Source: Eustoma russellianum
Lineage: Eukaryota; Streptophyta; Magnoliopsida; Gentianales; Gentianaceae
Assembly (NCBI GenBank): GCA_036186865.1
Contig: AP025045.1
Location: 20,509,638-20,573,637 of the forward strand
Length of the DNA: 64,000 bases
Direction of reading: 5' to 3'
A model generated the notes under the pieces. It saw only the letters and a list, made by a program, of their open reading frames with translations, ran no database searches and was not told the DNA's origin. The translations under genes and the position numbers were made by a program. This document shows, piece by piece, positions 33,955 to 44,241 of this stretch; positions within the stretch are counted from its first letter, which is position 1, and each line of letters opens with the position of its first letter.

Positions 33955-34702
33955 CTAAAAATGGACCTTAGAGGTATACAAATTCACTAGTTTTCGGTAT
34001 GATACTAACCCCATGAATAAAACAAAGGTGGAAGTTGGAATTTTTTCAAAATAAGTTGTGGTTTATTTTTAATAAATTTTCTAGTAAAACGGGTCAAACT
34101 GAAATGTGCTGGATGGACAGAATTTGTACAACAAGTTACATGATCTGGAATATGGCCTTGGAAAATTGTATTTGTGCTAAATTTTGACAGGGTGCTAGCT
34201 CAATGAGTTTATTAAAATGAAGAGTTGGAATTTCCGGAAAAATATTAAAGGATTGGTCACAATAAATTTTATAACAGAATATGGTCATTTCAGAATTCAG
34301 GTTACACCGTTTCATGAAAAATAGCAAACGAGTCCCCTATCGACATCGTAACTTCATAACCTATGCATGGCAATCATTTACGACATTTACGGAGTAGTAT
34401 ATGCGAACCAATGGGTCTAAAATGTGCATTTTAATAGGAAATTCCTAAGGAGAAGTAGACGCTACCAAGCTGGAAATTTCCAGCATGGCAACGAAACATG
34501 TCTATTCGTTTATGTCATGCACTATGCCGTTGTTGCACATTACATGTCATGCATCGCATCATCGTCATGTACATGATTTCCAGCATGTCTTTTTATGTGA
34601 AAGAAAGATGAAAAGCGTTTTCAAAAGATGATTTTGTTTTGCAAAGAATGATTCCCCACCGGTACCGTGTGTGAGTGTGAACTTGGCCAGTATGAACCCG
34701 CT

Positions 34703-34904
34703 CAGATCCGGGTTAAGCGATCTGACAGTATGACCGTGCAGGCCCGGAAATAATAGGCCTGATGATGATGATGATGATGATGATGACCGTGCGGGTCCGG
34801 ACAAGAATAGACCCGGCAAGTATGATGACGGTACCATTCCGAATCCGGGAATAATATATTCGAAGGGGAGAAGTTACAGCCTCAGATCCGGAAAGATAGA
34901 TCTG
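34703..34904 (+). repeat. Hairpin array in 5' LTR B, five units
   Basis: Inverted repeats with changing arms and a cgg-aataata-type loop: cagatc/gatctg (34703-34724), caggcc/ggcctg (34739-34761), cgggtc/gacccg (34792-34815), gaatc/gattc (from 34841, one arm base changed here but intact at 43375-43396), and cagatc/gatctg (34883-34904). The 3' LTR has the same set at about 43244-43440. Confidence 0.88.
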
Positions 34905-35704
34905 AACACTCTATTGTTTTACGATGATGATGATTTTAAAGAAAAGCATGAAAGATCATATTTCATTTTATCTCGATGCATCACACGTACATATGCATGC
35001 ATATTACATTCATGTAGCGACACATGAGATTTAAGTTGTGATGACTTCGTAGACCCTAAGTGATAATTCATATTGTGTTATTCATCAATACGAGTTACAG
35101 TTTCTTAATGTTATATTCTGCTTCGAGTGGTTATTTTAATTAACTTATGATCTTGTTACATTAAGTGATGATCCCTATCGAATATTGGTCGGAGGACAGG
35201 TATGCTTCTAAACAAAAATTTTGGGGTTCGGTTCTTGTTCGCACTTTCCATTTAACCCATGATTATTATAGTATACTTGCTGGTGACATTGTCACTCACC
35301 CTATTTTTCTCTCCAGAGGTGGCAGGAGACAAAGTAGAGTGGATCGATGACGAACCTAGGGTTCCCTACCCGTGAGTGCACTGAAGGATGGCCAGATTTA
35401 GGAGACCGAACTTGCCATCTTTAAGGGATGACTGTGTTATGTAATTGAGATGGAAAAACAATTGGCTTTTGTCACTTTCTGCTACATTTGATGTGGGTTG
35501 TAAACTTTAAATGGTTGTGATGATGATTTTAATTCAAAGTTTTAAATTCTGCCACGGTTTCGCTTACTTGTTTGCGCGTAAGCACAAAAATCCATGCAAT
35601 TCTATCATGGATCACGATGCGTATGGATGACGCCTAGTACTCTCCTTAGTGAAGTACGGCGGGTGCACCGACTTCGGCGGGGCCGGGGTGTGGGGCGCCA
35701 CAGG

Positions 35705-35717
35705 TGGTAACAGAGCC
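35705..35717 (+). other. Primer binding site, element B (one mismatch)
   Basis: tggtaacagagcc, two bases after the LTR; the usual tggtatcagagcc has a T at the sixth base. Confidence 0.85.
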
Positions 35718-35998
35718 AAGGCTCCAGATCCGGGCAGAATATAGAATTAAGTAATGATTATAGTTGACTAAGTTTGATCTTAGACCTAAGAATTAATCTT
35801 AGATGAGAGTTGACCTTAGCACAGGATGACTTCGACTGACAAATTAGGGCACGGCCCAGTGATATGCCCCATCTAATGACCTATCGTAAATTTGAATAAT
35901 AATGTATGTATGCATATGTTCTTCCGATATGCCAATTTAAATTCTGTTACTACTTGTGACATTCCTGTATTGAATAAAGTCGACATTGCGTGCTGCAG

Positions 35999-37229
35999 AT
36001 GGTGCGACCAAGAGGGAGACCAGCCAGAGCTAGGCCCGAGGTGCAAGAGCCTATCCCACCTCCACCCGCTCAGGCCCCTCCACCTCCACCGCCTCAAGGC
36101 CAAAATCCACCGCCAGTTCAGAACTTCTCTCCACCGCAAGGACCTTTTCCACCCATGATGCCAGACATCATTGCTTTTCAGAACTTCTGCCAAACAGTTA
36201 CCCAGATTGGGCAAGTGATGCTACAGCAGAATAATCCTCAACCTCACGAGCCGATCAGAGATGCTCAGTATTACTTTGAAAAGTTGAAAAGAGCCAATGT
36301 TCTGCCGTTTGAAGGAAAGTCGGATTCTGATATTGCTGAGAAGTGGCTCGCTGAGGTAGAAAATTGTTTCGAACTAATTAGAGCCCCAGAAGAAGTAAAG
36401 ACTCAAGCAGTTAGGCCCTTTCTATTAGGAGAGGCCAACCAATGGTGGAAGGCCAATCTACAAGCTTTACCAAGACCAATTCCTTGGGAGAGGTTCCTCC
36501 AGGAATTTAACAAGTTCTACATACCACCCGCAGTCAAGGTGCAGAAAAGACATGAGTTTGAATCTCTGATGCAGTAGTCCGGAATGACGGTTCCTGACTA
36601 CGCTAACAAATTTATATCTCTGGGAAGATTCCAACCTTCCACTATGAACGATGAAGAAACCAAAATGTTGAAATTCGAGAGAGGACTGAACCCTAGAATC
36701 CGAACATGGTTGGTCAATGCCAACCCAGCAAACTTTGGTGCCCTTCTAGATGCCTGTTACAGAATTGAAAGAGATATCATCCGTCGGGATGAGTTTAGCC
36801 AAAAGAGAGGAAGAGAGGTGTCCGGAAGCGGAGGGCCTCGTAAGTCCGCCAAGCAAAACACAAGGGGGTCAGGGCGTCAAGGGAAGAACCGATTTCAACG
36901 CCGCTTCCAGAAAAATCAATCACAGAATCAGGGACAACAATCTGCCATTCCAAAATGCTCTCATTGTGGTAAGTTCCATGTAGGAGAATGTTATATCCAG
37001 ACTAGGAAATGTTTCGGATGCGGCCAGACAGGGCATATCCAAAAGGACTATCAAAACAAAGGGACCACCTGCTTTGGATGCGGGAAAACAGGACATATGG
37101 CCAGAGAGTGTCCGGAGAAAGGGGCCCAGCAACAACAACAACCACCAAAACCTCAGCGTCAGCATACCAACGCACGAGTCCACGCTATGACCGACGCAGC
37201 CGCTGAAGAGGCCGACAATGTGGTAACAG
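35999..37229 (+). pseudogene. gag: gag of element B, one premature stop
   Basis: ATG at 35999 (MVRPRGRPARARPEVQE). The N-terminus is Pro-rich (about residues 18-50). A retrotransposon gag domain follows at about residues 90-260, with the WL-AEVENCFELIRAPEE and GEANQWWKANLQALP segments. A TAG at 36575-36577 replaces a Gln codon; the same frame then reads to the end. Three zinc knuckles are intact: CSHCGKFHVGEC, CFGCGQTGHIQKDY (last Cys replaced by Tyr) and CFGCGKTGHMAREC. The exon ends NVVTG at the donor ag|gtatt. The second knuckle has therefore lost a zinc ligand. Confidence 0.92.
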
Positions 37230-37308
37230 GTATTTTTAGGAAACCGTACTAATTTTCTTTTACAACATCGTTGCCTTATGGTTGCTTGGTAAGAATTATA
37301 TGATTCAG
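37230..37308 (+). other. Predicted intron 1 of element B (gag/protease), 79 bp
   Basis: Donor acag|gtattt, acceptor tgattcag|g. Joining gives VTGFILVCSIPANV in front of DSGAS and moves reading from frame 2 to the protease frame, as needed. Read through, a TAA is met at 37249-37251. Confidence 0.85.
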
Positions 37309-38148
37309 GATTTATACTAGTATGTTCAATACCTGCCAACGTACTATTCGACAGTGGCGCCAGCCACTTTTTCATATCCAAGAGATTCGCAAAGAATATT
37401 GAGAAAAACCCAACTCATAGCGATGCACCTTATAGAATCCAAGCAGCTGGGGAGCAGGTGCTTGTAGCTCACCATGTATTCAAAAATTGTGAACTTGAGT
37501 ATAATAACCATCGGTTTGACGCCGATTTAATTTCCATACCCATGACGGACTTTGATATAATTCTTGGGATGGATTGGCTCTCCAAGAATTATGCCAACAT
37601 CGATTGTAGTGGGAAACAAGTTACCTTTAAGGACTCCACATGTAAAGACGTAACCTTTCAAGGAGGATCAAAGTTACGAATGAATCCTAAGAACATTTAT
37701 GTAAATGCCATTCGCACTAGTAAAGCTCTAAAGAAAAGACATCAAGGATATCTTGTCTATGCCATAAACACTATCAAGCACCCACAGACCTGACCCAAGT
37801 TTCAGTAGTTCGAGAATATCAAGAAGTTTTTCCAGAAGAATTGCCAGGTCTTCCCCCGGAGCGAGAAATATCTTTTGAGATCAACCTGGTTCCAGGAGCT
37901 GAGCCAATATCGAAGGCTCCCAACAGAATGGCCCCCGCAGAACTGAAAGAGCTGAAGGAGCAGCTACATGAGTTATTGGAAAAGAAGCTGACACGCACAA
38001 GTGTTTCACCTTGGGGAGCACCGGTACTGTTCGTCAAAAAGAAGGACGGGAGTATGTGATATGTGTTGATTATAGGGAACTCAACAAGATCACTATAAAG
38101 AATAAATACCCCTTGCCAAGGATCGACGACTTGTTCGATCAGCTTCGG
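37309..38148 (+). pseudogene. pol: pol of element B: protease and N-terminal RT exon
   Basis: Protease active site DSGAS at about 37350, and the ILGMDWLSKNYANIDC segment downstream. A one-base deletion near 37765 shifts the frame ahead of the PR-RT linker. RT begins with PNRMAPAELKELKEQ and VSPWGAPVLFVKKKDGS, then another one-base loss and TGA near 38057. The correct frame then runs VDYRELNKITIKNKYPLPRI to DDLFDQLR at the splice donor. Confidence 0.92.
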
Positions 38149-38219
38149 GTAAGTAAACAAAACATTTTATTTTAGTAATAAGTTTCTTATAAACCCTACC
38201 TAAAGGTATCATGATGCAG
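38149..38219 (+). other. Predicted intron 2 of element B (inside RT), 71 bp
   Basis: The donor cgg|gtaagt matches the plant consensus; the acceptor is tgatgcag|g. Splicing joins DDLFDQLR to GARIFSKIDLRLGY, the standard uninterrupted RT sequence of Gypsy elements. Retention brings a TAG in frame within 30 bases. Confidence 0.88.
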
Positions 38220-39482
38220 GGGGCAAGAATTTTCAGTAAGATTGATCTTCGCTTAGGATACTTCCAGTTGAAGATCAAGGCTGAAGACGTCCATAAAACT
38301 GCATTCAGAACCCGTTACGGACATTACAAATTCTTAGTGATGCCATTCAGACTGACCAACGCTCCTGCCGCATTCATGGATCTAATGAATCGAGTTTTTC
38401 AAGATCAATTAGACAAATTCGTCGTAGTCTTCATCGATGACATCTTGATATATTCACCAGATGAAGAGACCCATGCAGCCCATCTAAGGATTGCTCTGGA
38501 CATTCTACGAAGGGAACAACTATATGAGAAGTTTAATAAGTGCGAATTTTGGCTACGAAGGGTAGCCTTTCTAGGGCATATGATATCCGAAGAAGGTATA
38601 TCAGTAGATCCCAAGAAAATCGAAGCAATCACGGAGTGGCCCAGACCGACAAATGTTACAGAGGTACGAAGTTTTCTCGGTCTCGCTGGTTACTATCGGA
38701 AGTTCGTGGAAGGATTCTCTCGGATTGCTATGCCCATGACCCGATTAACCCAGAAGAAAACCAAGTTCGAATGGACCTCAGACTGTGAGAATAGATTTAC
38801 TGAATTGAAGAAGAAACTGACCTCCGCCCCAGTCTTAGCACAGCCCATCCCCGGAGGAAACTTTGTTGTGTATAGTGATGCCTCTAAGAACGGGTTAGGA
38901 TGTGTACTAATGCAAAAAGATCGAGTAATTGCATACGCATCCCGACATTTGAAACCATTTGAACAAAACTATCCTGTACACGACCTTGAGTTGGCAGCTG
39001 TGGTCTTCGCACTAAAAATATGGAGGCACTATTTATATGGCGAAAAGTGCGAAATTTTCACGGACCACAAAAGCCTCAAGTACCTATTCACCCAAAAAGA
39101 GCTGAACATACGACAACGAAGATGGCTAGAATTAATAAAGGACTATGACCTATCAATTTAGTATCACCCGGGAAAAGCCAATAAGGTGGCAGACGCATTA
39201 AGTAGAAAAACAAGCCATCCACGCAAACCACCTTTGCAGCGTGACATGGAAGAATTTGATCTAGAAGAAGTCGATTCAATTGAGGGCATGCTCGCAAAGT
39301 TGGTGATAATTCCTTCACTAATAGACAGAATTAAAGAGGAGCAAGAAAAGGATGAAACCCTAAGGAAGATAAAGGACTGGGTACGAACGAAACCCATTGA
39401 AGAGTTTAAGGTTCGAGACGACAACAATTTGTGGTTTCAAGAAAGATTGTACGTACCCAATAACGAAAACATTCTGAACGGC
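38220..39482 (+). pseudogene. pol: pol of element B: RT, RNase H and connection
   Basis: Open from the RT exon to a TAG at 39159-39161. RT catalytic pair in VVVFIDDILIYS near 38425. The RT thumb and connection have EAITEWPRPTNVTEVRSFLG. RNase H starts FVVYSDASKNGLGCVLMQ without intron, then YASRHLKPFEQNY and IFTDHKSLKYLF. The TAG replaces the Gln before YHPGKANKVADALSRK, which continues in frame. The region ends at a deletion of about 76 bp at 39481, relative to C. Confidence 0.94.
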
Positions 39483-40669
39483 GATTCTGGTGGCTTGGCA
39501 TGAAAAGTCAGATTGCAGAATTTGTGGGAAAATGCCTCGTTTGCCAGAAGGTGAAAGCAGAACATCAGAAACCCGCTGGGTTGCTACAGCCTCTCGAAGT
39601 TCCCGAATGGAAGTGGGACCACATTTCTATGGATTTTGTTACTGACCTGCCTAGGACAAGAAGCGGTTACGATGCCATTTGGGTGGTTGTTGATCGTCTA
39701 ACCAAGTCCGCCCATTTCATGGCCATGACAATCAAGGCTCCAATGGAAAAGTTGGCTACGATGTACGTGGAACAAATTGTGAGTCTTCATGGAGTACCCC
39801 TAAGTATCATGTGTGATCGCGACCCTCGTTTCACATCACGATTCTGGACAGCTTTTCAGAAAACAATGGGCACTGAGATTCACATGAGCTCGGCATTTCA
39901 TCCCCAAACGGATGGTCAATCAGAAAGAACTATTCAGACACTGGAAGACATGTTGCGATCTCGCACACTCGACTTTGGGAAAAGCTGGGATCGGAGTCTC
40001 AAGCTAGTAGAATTTTCATATAACAACAGCTACTATCGATCTATAGGAATGGCCCCGTACGAAGAACTCTATGGAAGGAAATGCCGTTATCCTCTTTACT
40101 GGGATGAAATAGGAGACAAGATTCTCACTGGACCCGACTTAGTAGAGCAGACTCGAGAGAAAATAAAAATTTTAAAGAAAAAATTACAAGCGGCCCAAGA
40201 TAGAAGCAAGGTTTGGGCAGACGAGAAGCGACGACCGTTAGAATTTCAAGATAGGGAAAAAGTGTTTCTGAAAGTGTCGCCAACGAAGGGAGTTAAAAGA
40301 TTTGGTATTAAAGGGAAGTTGAGCCCAAGATTTATTGGGCCATACGAGGTTCTTGAAAGAATTGGGAAAGTGGCCTATCGACTCGCTCTACCGCCCACCC
40401 TATCTCAGATACATGACGTGTTTCATGTATCTCAACTGTGACGATATGTACACGACCCTAGTCATCTCATAAAAGATCAACCTTTGAAGCTGGAAGCCGA
40501 CACGACCTATGAGGAAGAACCAGAAAAGATAGTTGATCGTAAGGAAAAGGTGCTAAGGAAACGAATTATACCAATGGTTAAGGTGCAATGGAGGAACCAT
40601 TCTGTAGATGAGTCTACCTGGGAACTAGAAGAGAACATGAAGAACTTGTACCCCCACCTCTTCGATTAG
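39482..40669 (+). pseudogene. pol: pol of element B: integrase and chromodomain
   Basis: The His half of the integrase zinc finger is lost in the deletion at 39481; the CLVCQKVK half remains. Core residues are present in SMDFVTDLPRT, CDRDPRF and QSERTIQ. The C-terminal GPYEVLERIGKVAYRLALPP and VFHVSQL segments follow. A TGA at 40439-40441 replaces an Arg codon. The chromodomain continues in the same frame (about 40500-40665: VDRKEKVLRK, VKVQWRNHSVDESTWELEEN) to a TAG at 40667. Confidence 0.94.
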
Positions 40670-40701
40670 CACTTTCAAGTTTCAAGGACGAAACTTATAA
40701 T

Positions 40702-40713
40702 AAGGGGGGAGAA
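40702..40713 (+). other. Polypurine tract, element B
   Basis: aaggggggagaa immediately before tgttgtaaccc. Confidence 0.92.
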
Positions 40714-43700
40714 TGTTGTAACCCAATAAGAGAATCCTTCTTGTACCTAAGGTTGAGTTAGTGAACATGTGACAATATACGCTTGCATTTGTAATTAATT
40801 AAGTCAATGATCATCATAAGTATGTCACGAAGAGTACTATGTGCATTACAAGAAACGATCCAATTTCCCCATGGCCTTTTAGGGTTTTGGCCAATAGCCA
40901 AGAAAGGCTATTTCTTAAATCACAATTTAAGAAATAAACAATGGAATGGATATGTATTTTTTTTCTAGAGAAAAAAGAGGGAAACAAAGGATTTACTAAG
41001 GCTTAGTTGGGGTCATTAAAGACCCCAACCGCCGGCTGGTTTAAGAGGGAAGGGGGGAGGCTAATTAAGAGAATGGTTGCTAGAATTAATGAACATGTAA
41101 CCAAACTAGACCTAAATGTAACTAGGGTTAGTCAAAAGTAACTATGATTAGCATGAAGTAACTGGAGTTAGTAGGAAAGTAACCTTGGTTAACTAAAAGT
41201 AACCAAGGTTAGGAACCTAATTTGAGTGGCTAAGGCAAAACACTCACCCCACCCTTATACCCCAACGGCTAAACATAGCCAAAAGAACAAGAATTCCCTC
41301 CAAAACACACTTGAGAATTCTCTAGGCTTTTCAAACATTCCAAAGAACTTCAAGTGAGCTCCTCCTTTTCCTTTCTCTTCCAACCCCACGGCCAAGAGAG
41401 CAACCAAGAAGGATTAGGTTCTTCCAAAGCTAAGTAACAATAGGTAAGTGTTCTTAGCCTCTTGAGAATATATTTACACTTTCATGAAGATGAAACTCAT
41501 GGTGCTATCTCTTTTTGCCCCAAACCGTGACCTTTAATGGTCACTAGGCTCAAGGATATCAAGCTTTCAAGGGCTCTAGCTTAGAGATGCTTGGATACTA
41601 CTCATACTCCTTTTTGGTAAGCCATTTAGCTCTTTTTTCTAAAGAATTTTGAGTCAAAGATATAGACTAACTATGCTCCTTTCTTTCTCTTCACCACCGT
41701 GGGAATGCTTGCGTAGAGAAGAGAAAGATTTCAACTTTTTACACCTTTCCAAGAAGAGTAAGCAAAGAAGGCAAGTACACTATACTCTTTATGGTTTGGA
41801 TGTGAAAGTGTGTGCATGAATGGCTAGATGTACTTAAGATCTATTCTTAGTTGTGAAATAGCAAGTTGAATGCCAAAACTTTCGGCCTAAGCCATTTGGG
41901 TGTGTAGGAGTGAGACTTTGTTCCAAAGATGTGTTCTTTGTGGATTACATGCATTATTATGAGCTAATATAGGTTAGATGTGTTAAAGATTCTTTCTTTT
42001 CATGATGAAAGACTCACGGTGGAAGGGTTAAGGGAGGCATGTGTGATTTTACATGAAAACTGTCAACTTAGTAAAGAAGTGGAGAAAAGCTTTGTTCTTG
42101 TTGTGTGTTAAGTTTGATATCCTCTTGGTTATATCATTTTCTTGCATGCACCAAAGAATGAGACTGTTGGTGAAGGGTGCGTGTGTTCATCCTAAAATTG
42201 TTGCTAAGTGTTGGTGACCAAAATGTAAGCTAAGGACATTTAGGAAGAACATATGATCACTAGAAAATTTCTGTAGATGGACCAAAATTTGGGCTGTATT
42301 GTGAGACCCGAAAAGGGACCTTAAGAACCTTCAATTCCATTGATTTTTGGTATGCTAATATTTTTATGTGTTTGTTAGATGTGAGAGTTGGAATCACATT
42401 AAAAGGAGCCACGGTTTATTTTTAAAGAATTTTCTACTGAGAATGGTCCTGCTGAAAATGTTGTACTGGACAAAATTTAAGCAACGTGTTTGGTAGCCTT
42501 AAAATGGACCTTAGAGGTATGCAAATTCACTAGTTTTCGGTATGATACTAACCCCATGAATAACGCAAAGGTGGCAGTTGGAATTTTGTCAAAATAAGTT
42601 GTGGTTTATTTTTAATAAATTTTCTAGTAAAACGGGTCAAACTGAAATGTGCTGGATGGACAGAATTTGTACAACAAGTTACATGATCTGGAATAGGGCC
42701 TTAGAAAATTGTATTTGGGCTAAATTTTGACAGGGTGCTAACTCAATGAGTTTATTAAGATGGAGAGTTGGAATTTCTGGAAAAATATTAAAGGATTAGT
42801 CACAATAAATTTTATAACAGAATATGGTCATTTCAGAATTCAGGTTACACCGTTTCATGAAAAATAGCAAACGAGTCCCCTATCGACATCGTAAATTCAT
42901 AACCTATGCATGGCAATCACTTACGACATTTACGGAGTAGTATATGCGAACCAATGGGTCTAAAATGTGCATTTTAATAGGAAATTCCTAAGGAGAAGTA
43001 GACGCTACCAAGCTGGAAATTTCCAGCATGGCAACGAAACATGTCTATTCGTTTATGTCATGCACTATGCCGTTGTTGCACATTACATGTCATGCATGGC
43101 ATCATCGTCATGTACATGATTTCCAGCATGTCTTTTTATGTGAAAGAAAGATGAAAAGCGTTTTCAAAAGATGATTTTGTTTTGCAAAGAATGATTCCCT
43201 ACCGGTACCGTGTGTGAGTATGAACTTGGCCAGTATGAACCCGCTCAGATCCGGGTTAAGAGATCTGACAGTATGACCATGCAGGCCCAGAAATAATAGG
43301 CCTGATGATGATGATGATGACCGTGCGGGTCCGGAAAAGAATAGACCCGGCAAGTATGATGACGTTACCGTTCCGAATCCGGGAATAATAGATTCGAAGG
43401 GGAGAAGTTACCGCATCAGATCCGGGAAGATAGATCTGAACACTCTATTGTTTTACAATGATGATGATTTTAAAGAAAAGCATGAAAGATCATATTTCAT
43501 TTTATCTCGATGCATCACACGTACATATGCATGCATATTACATTCATGTAGCGACACATGAGATTTAAGTTGTGAGGACTTCGTAGACCCTAAGTGATGA
43601 TTCATATTGTGTTATTCATCAATACGAGTTACAGTTTCTTAATGTTATATTCTGCTTCGAGTGGTGATTTTAATTAACTTATGATCTTGTTACATTAAGT

Positions 43701-44236
43701 GATGATCCCTATCGAATATTGGTCGGAGGATAGGTATGCTTCTAAACCAAAATTTTGGGGTTCGGTTCTTGTTCGCACTTTCCATGTAACTCATGATTAT
43801 CATAGTATACTTGCTGGTGACATTGTCACTCACCCTATTTTTCTCTCCAGAGGTGGCAGGAGACAAAGTAGAGTGGATCGATGACGAACCTAGGGTTCCC
43901 TACCCGTGAGTGCACTAAAGGATGGCCAGATTTAGGAGACCGAACTTGCAAGCTTTAAGGGATGACTGGGTTATGTAATTGAGATGGAAAAACAATTGGC
44001 TTTTGTCACTTTCTGCTACATTTGATGTGGGTTGTAAACTTTCAATGGTTGTGATGATGCTTTTAATTCGAAGTTTTAAATTCTGCCACGGTTTCGCTTA
44101 CTTGTTTGCGCGTAAGCACGAAAATCTATGAAATTCTATCATGGATCACGACGCGTATGGATGACGCCTAGTACTCTCCTTAGTGAAGTATGGCGGGTGC
44201 ACCGACTTCGGCAGGGCCGGGGTGCGGGGCGCCACA
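40714..44236 (+). repeat. 3' LTR of element B (3523 bp)
   Basis: Matches 32175-35702 with scattered substitutions. Ends gcgccaca, followed by accct. Confidence 0.95.
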
Positions 44237-44241
44237 ACCCT
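44237..44241 (+). repeat. Target-site duplication of element B, right copy
   Basis: accct, after which the sequence of LTR C resumes (accatggtaaagtc, as at 53293). Confidence 0.93.

Larger units (their letters stand above)
32175..35702 (+). repeat. 5' LTR of element B (3528 bp, contains a 10-N gap)
   Basis: tgttgtaacccaat to ggggcgccaca. It matches 40714-44236 throughout except for about 25 bases before the Ns. The hairpin array is at 34703-34904. A (gat)n run at about 34759-34786 is longer here than in the 3' LTR. Confidence 0.94.
32175..44236 (+). mobile_element. Ty3/Gypsy Tekay-like element B, complete (about 12.06 kb)
   Basis: Structurally complete: LTRs of 3528 and 3523 bp, PBS, gag, intron, protease, RT with an intron, RNase H, integrase, chromodomain and PPT. 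It is flanked by accct on both sides and inserted in the 5' LTR of C. The LTRs differ at only scattered sites. Its genes are nevertheless broken by at least three point stops, two one-base shifts and a 76-bp deletion. Confidence 0.95.
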
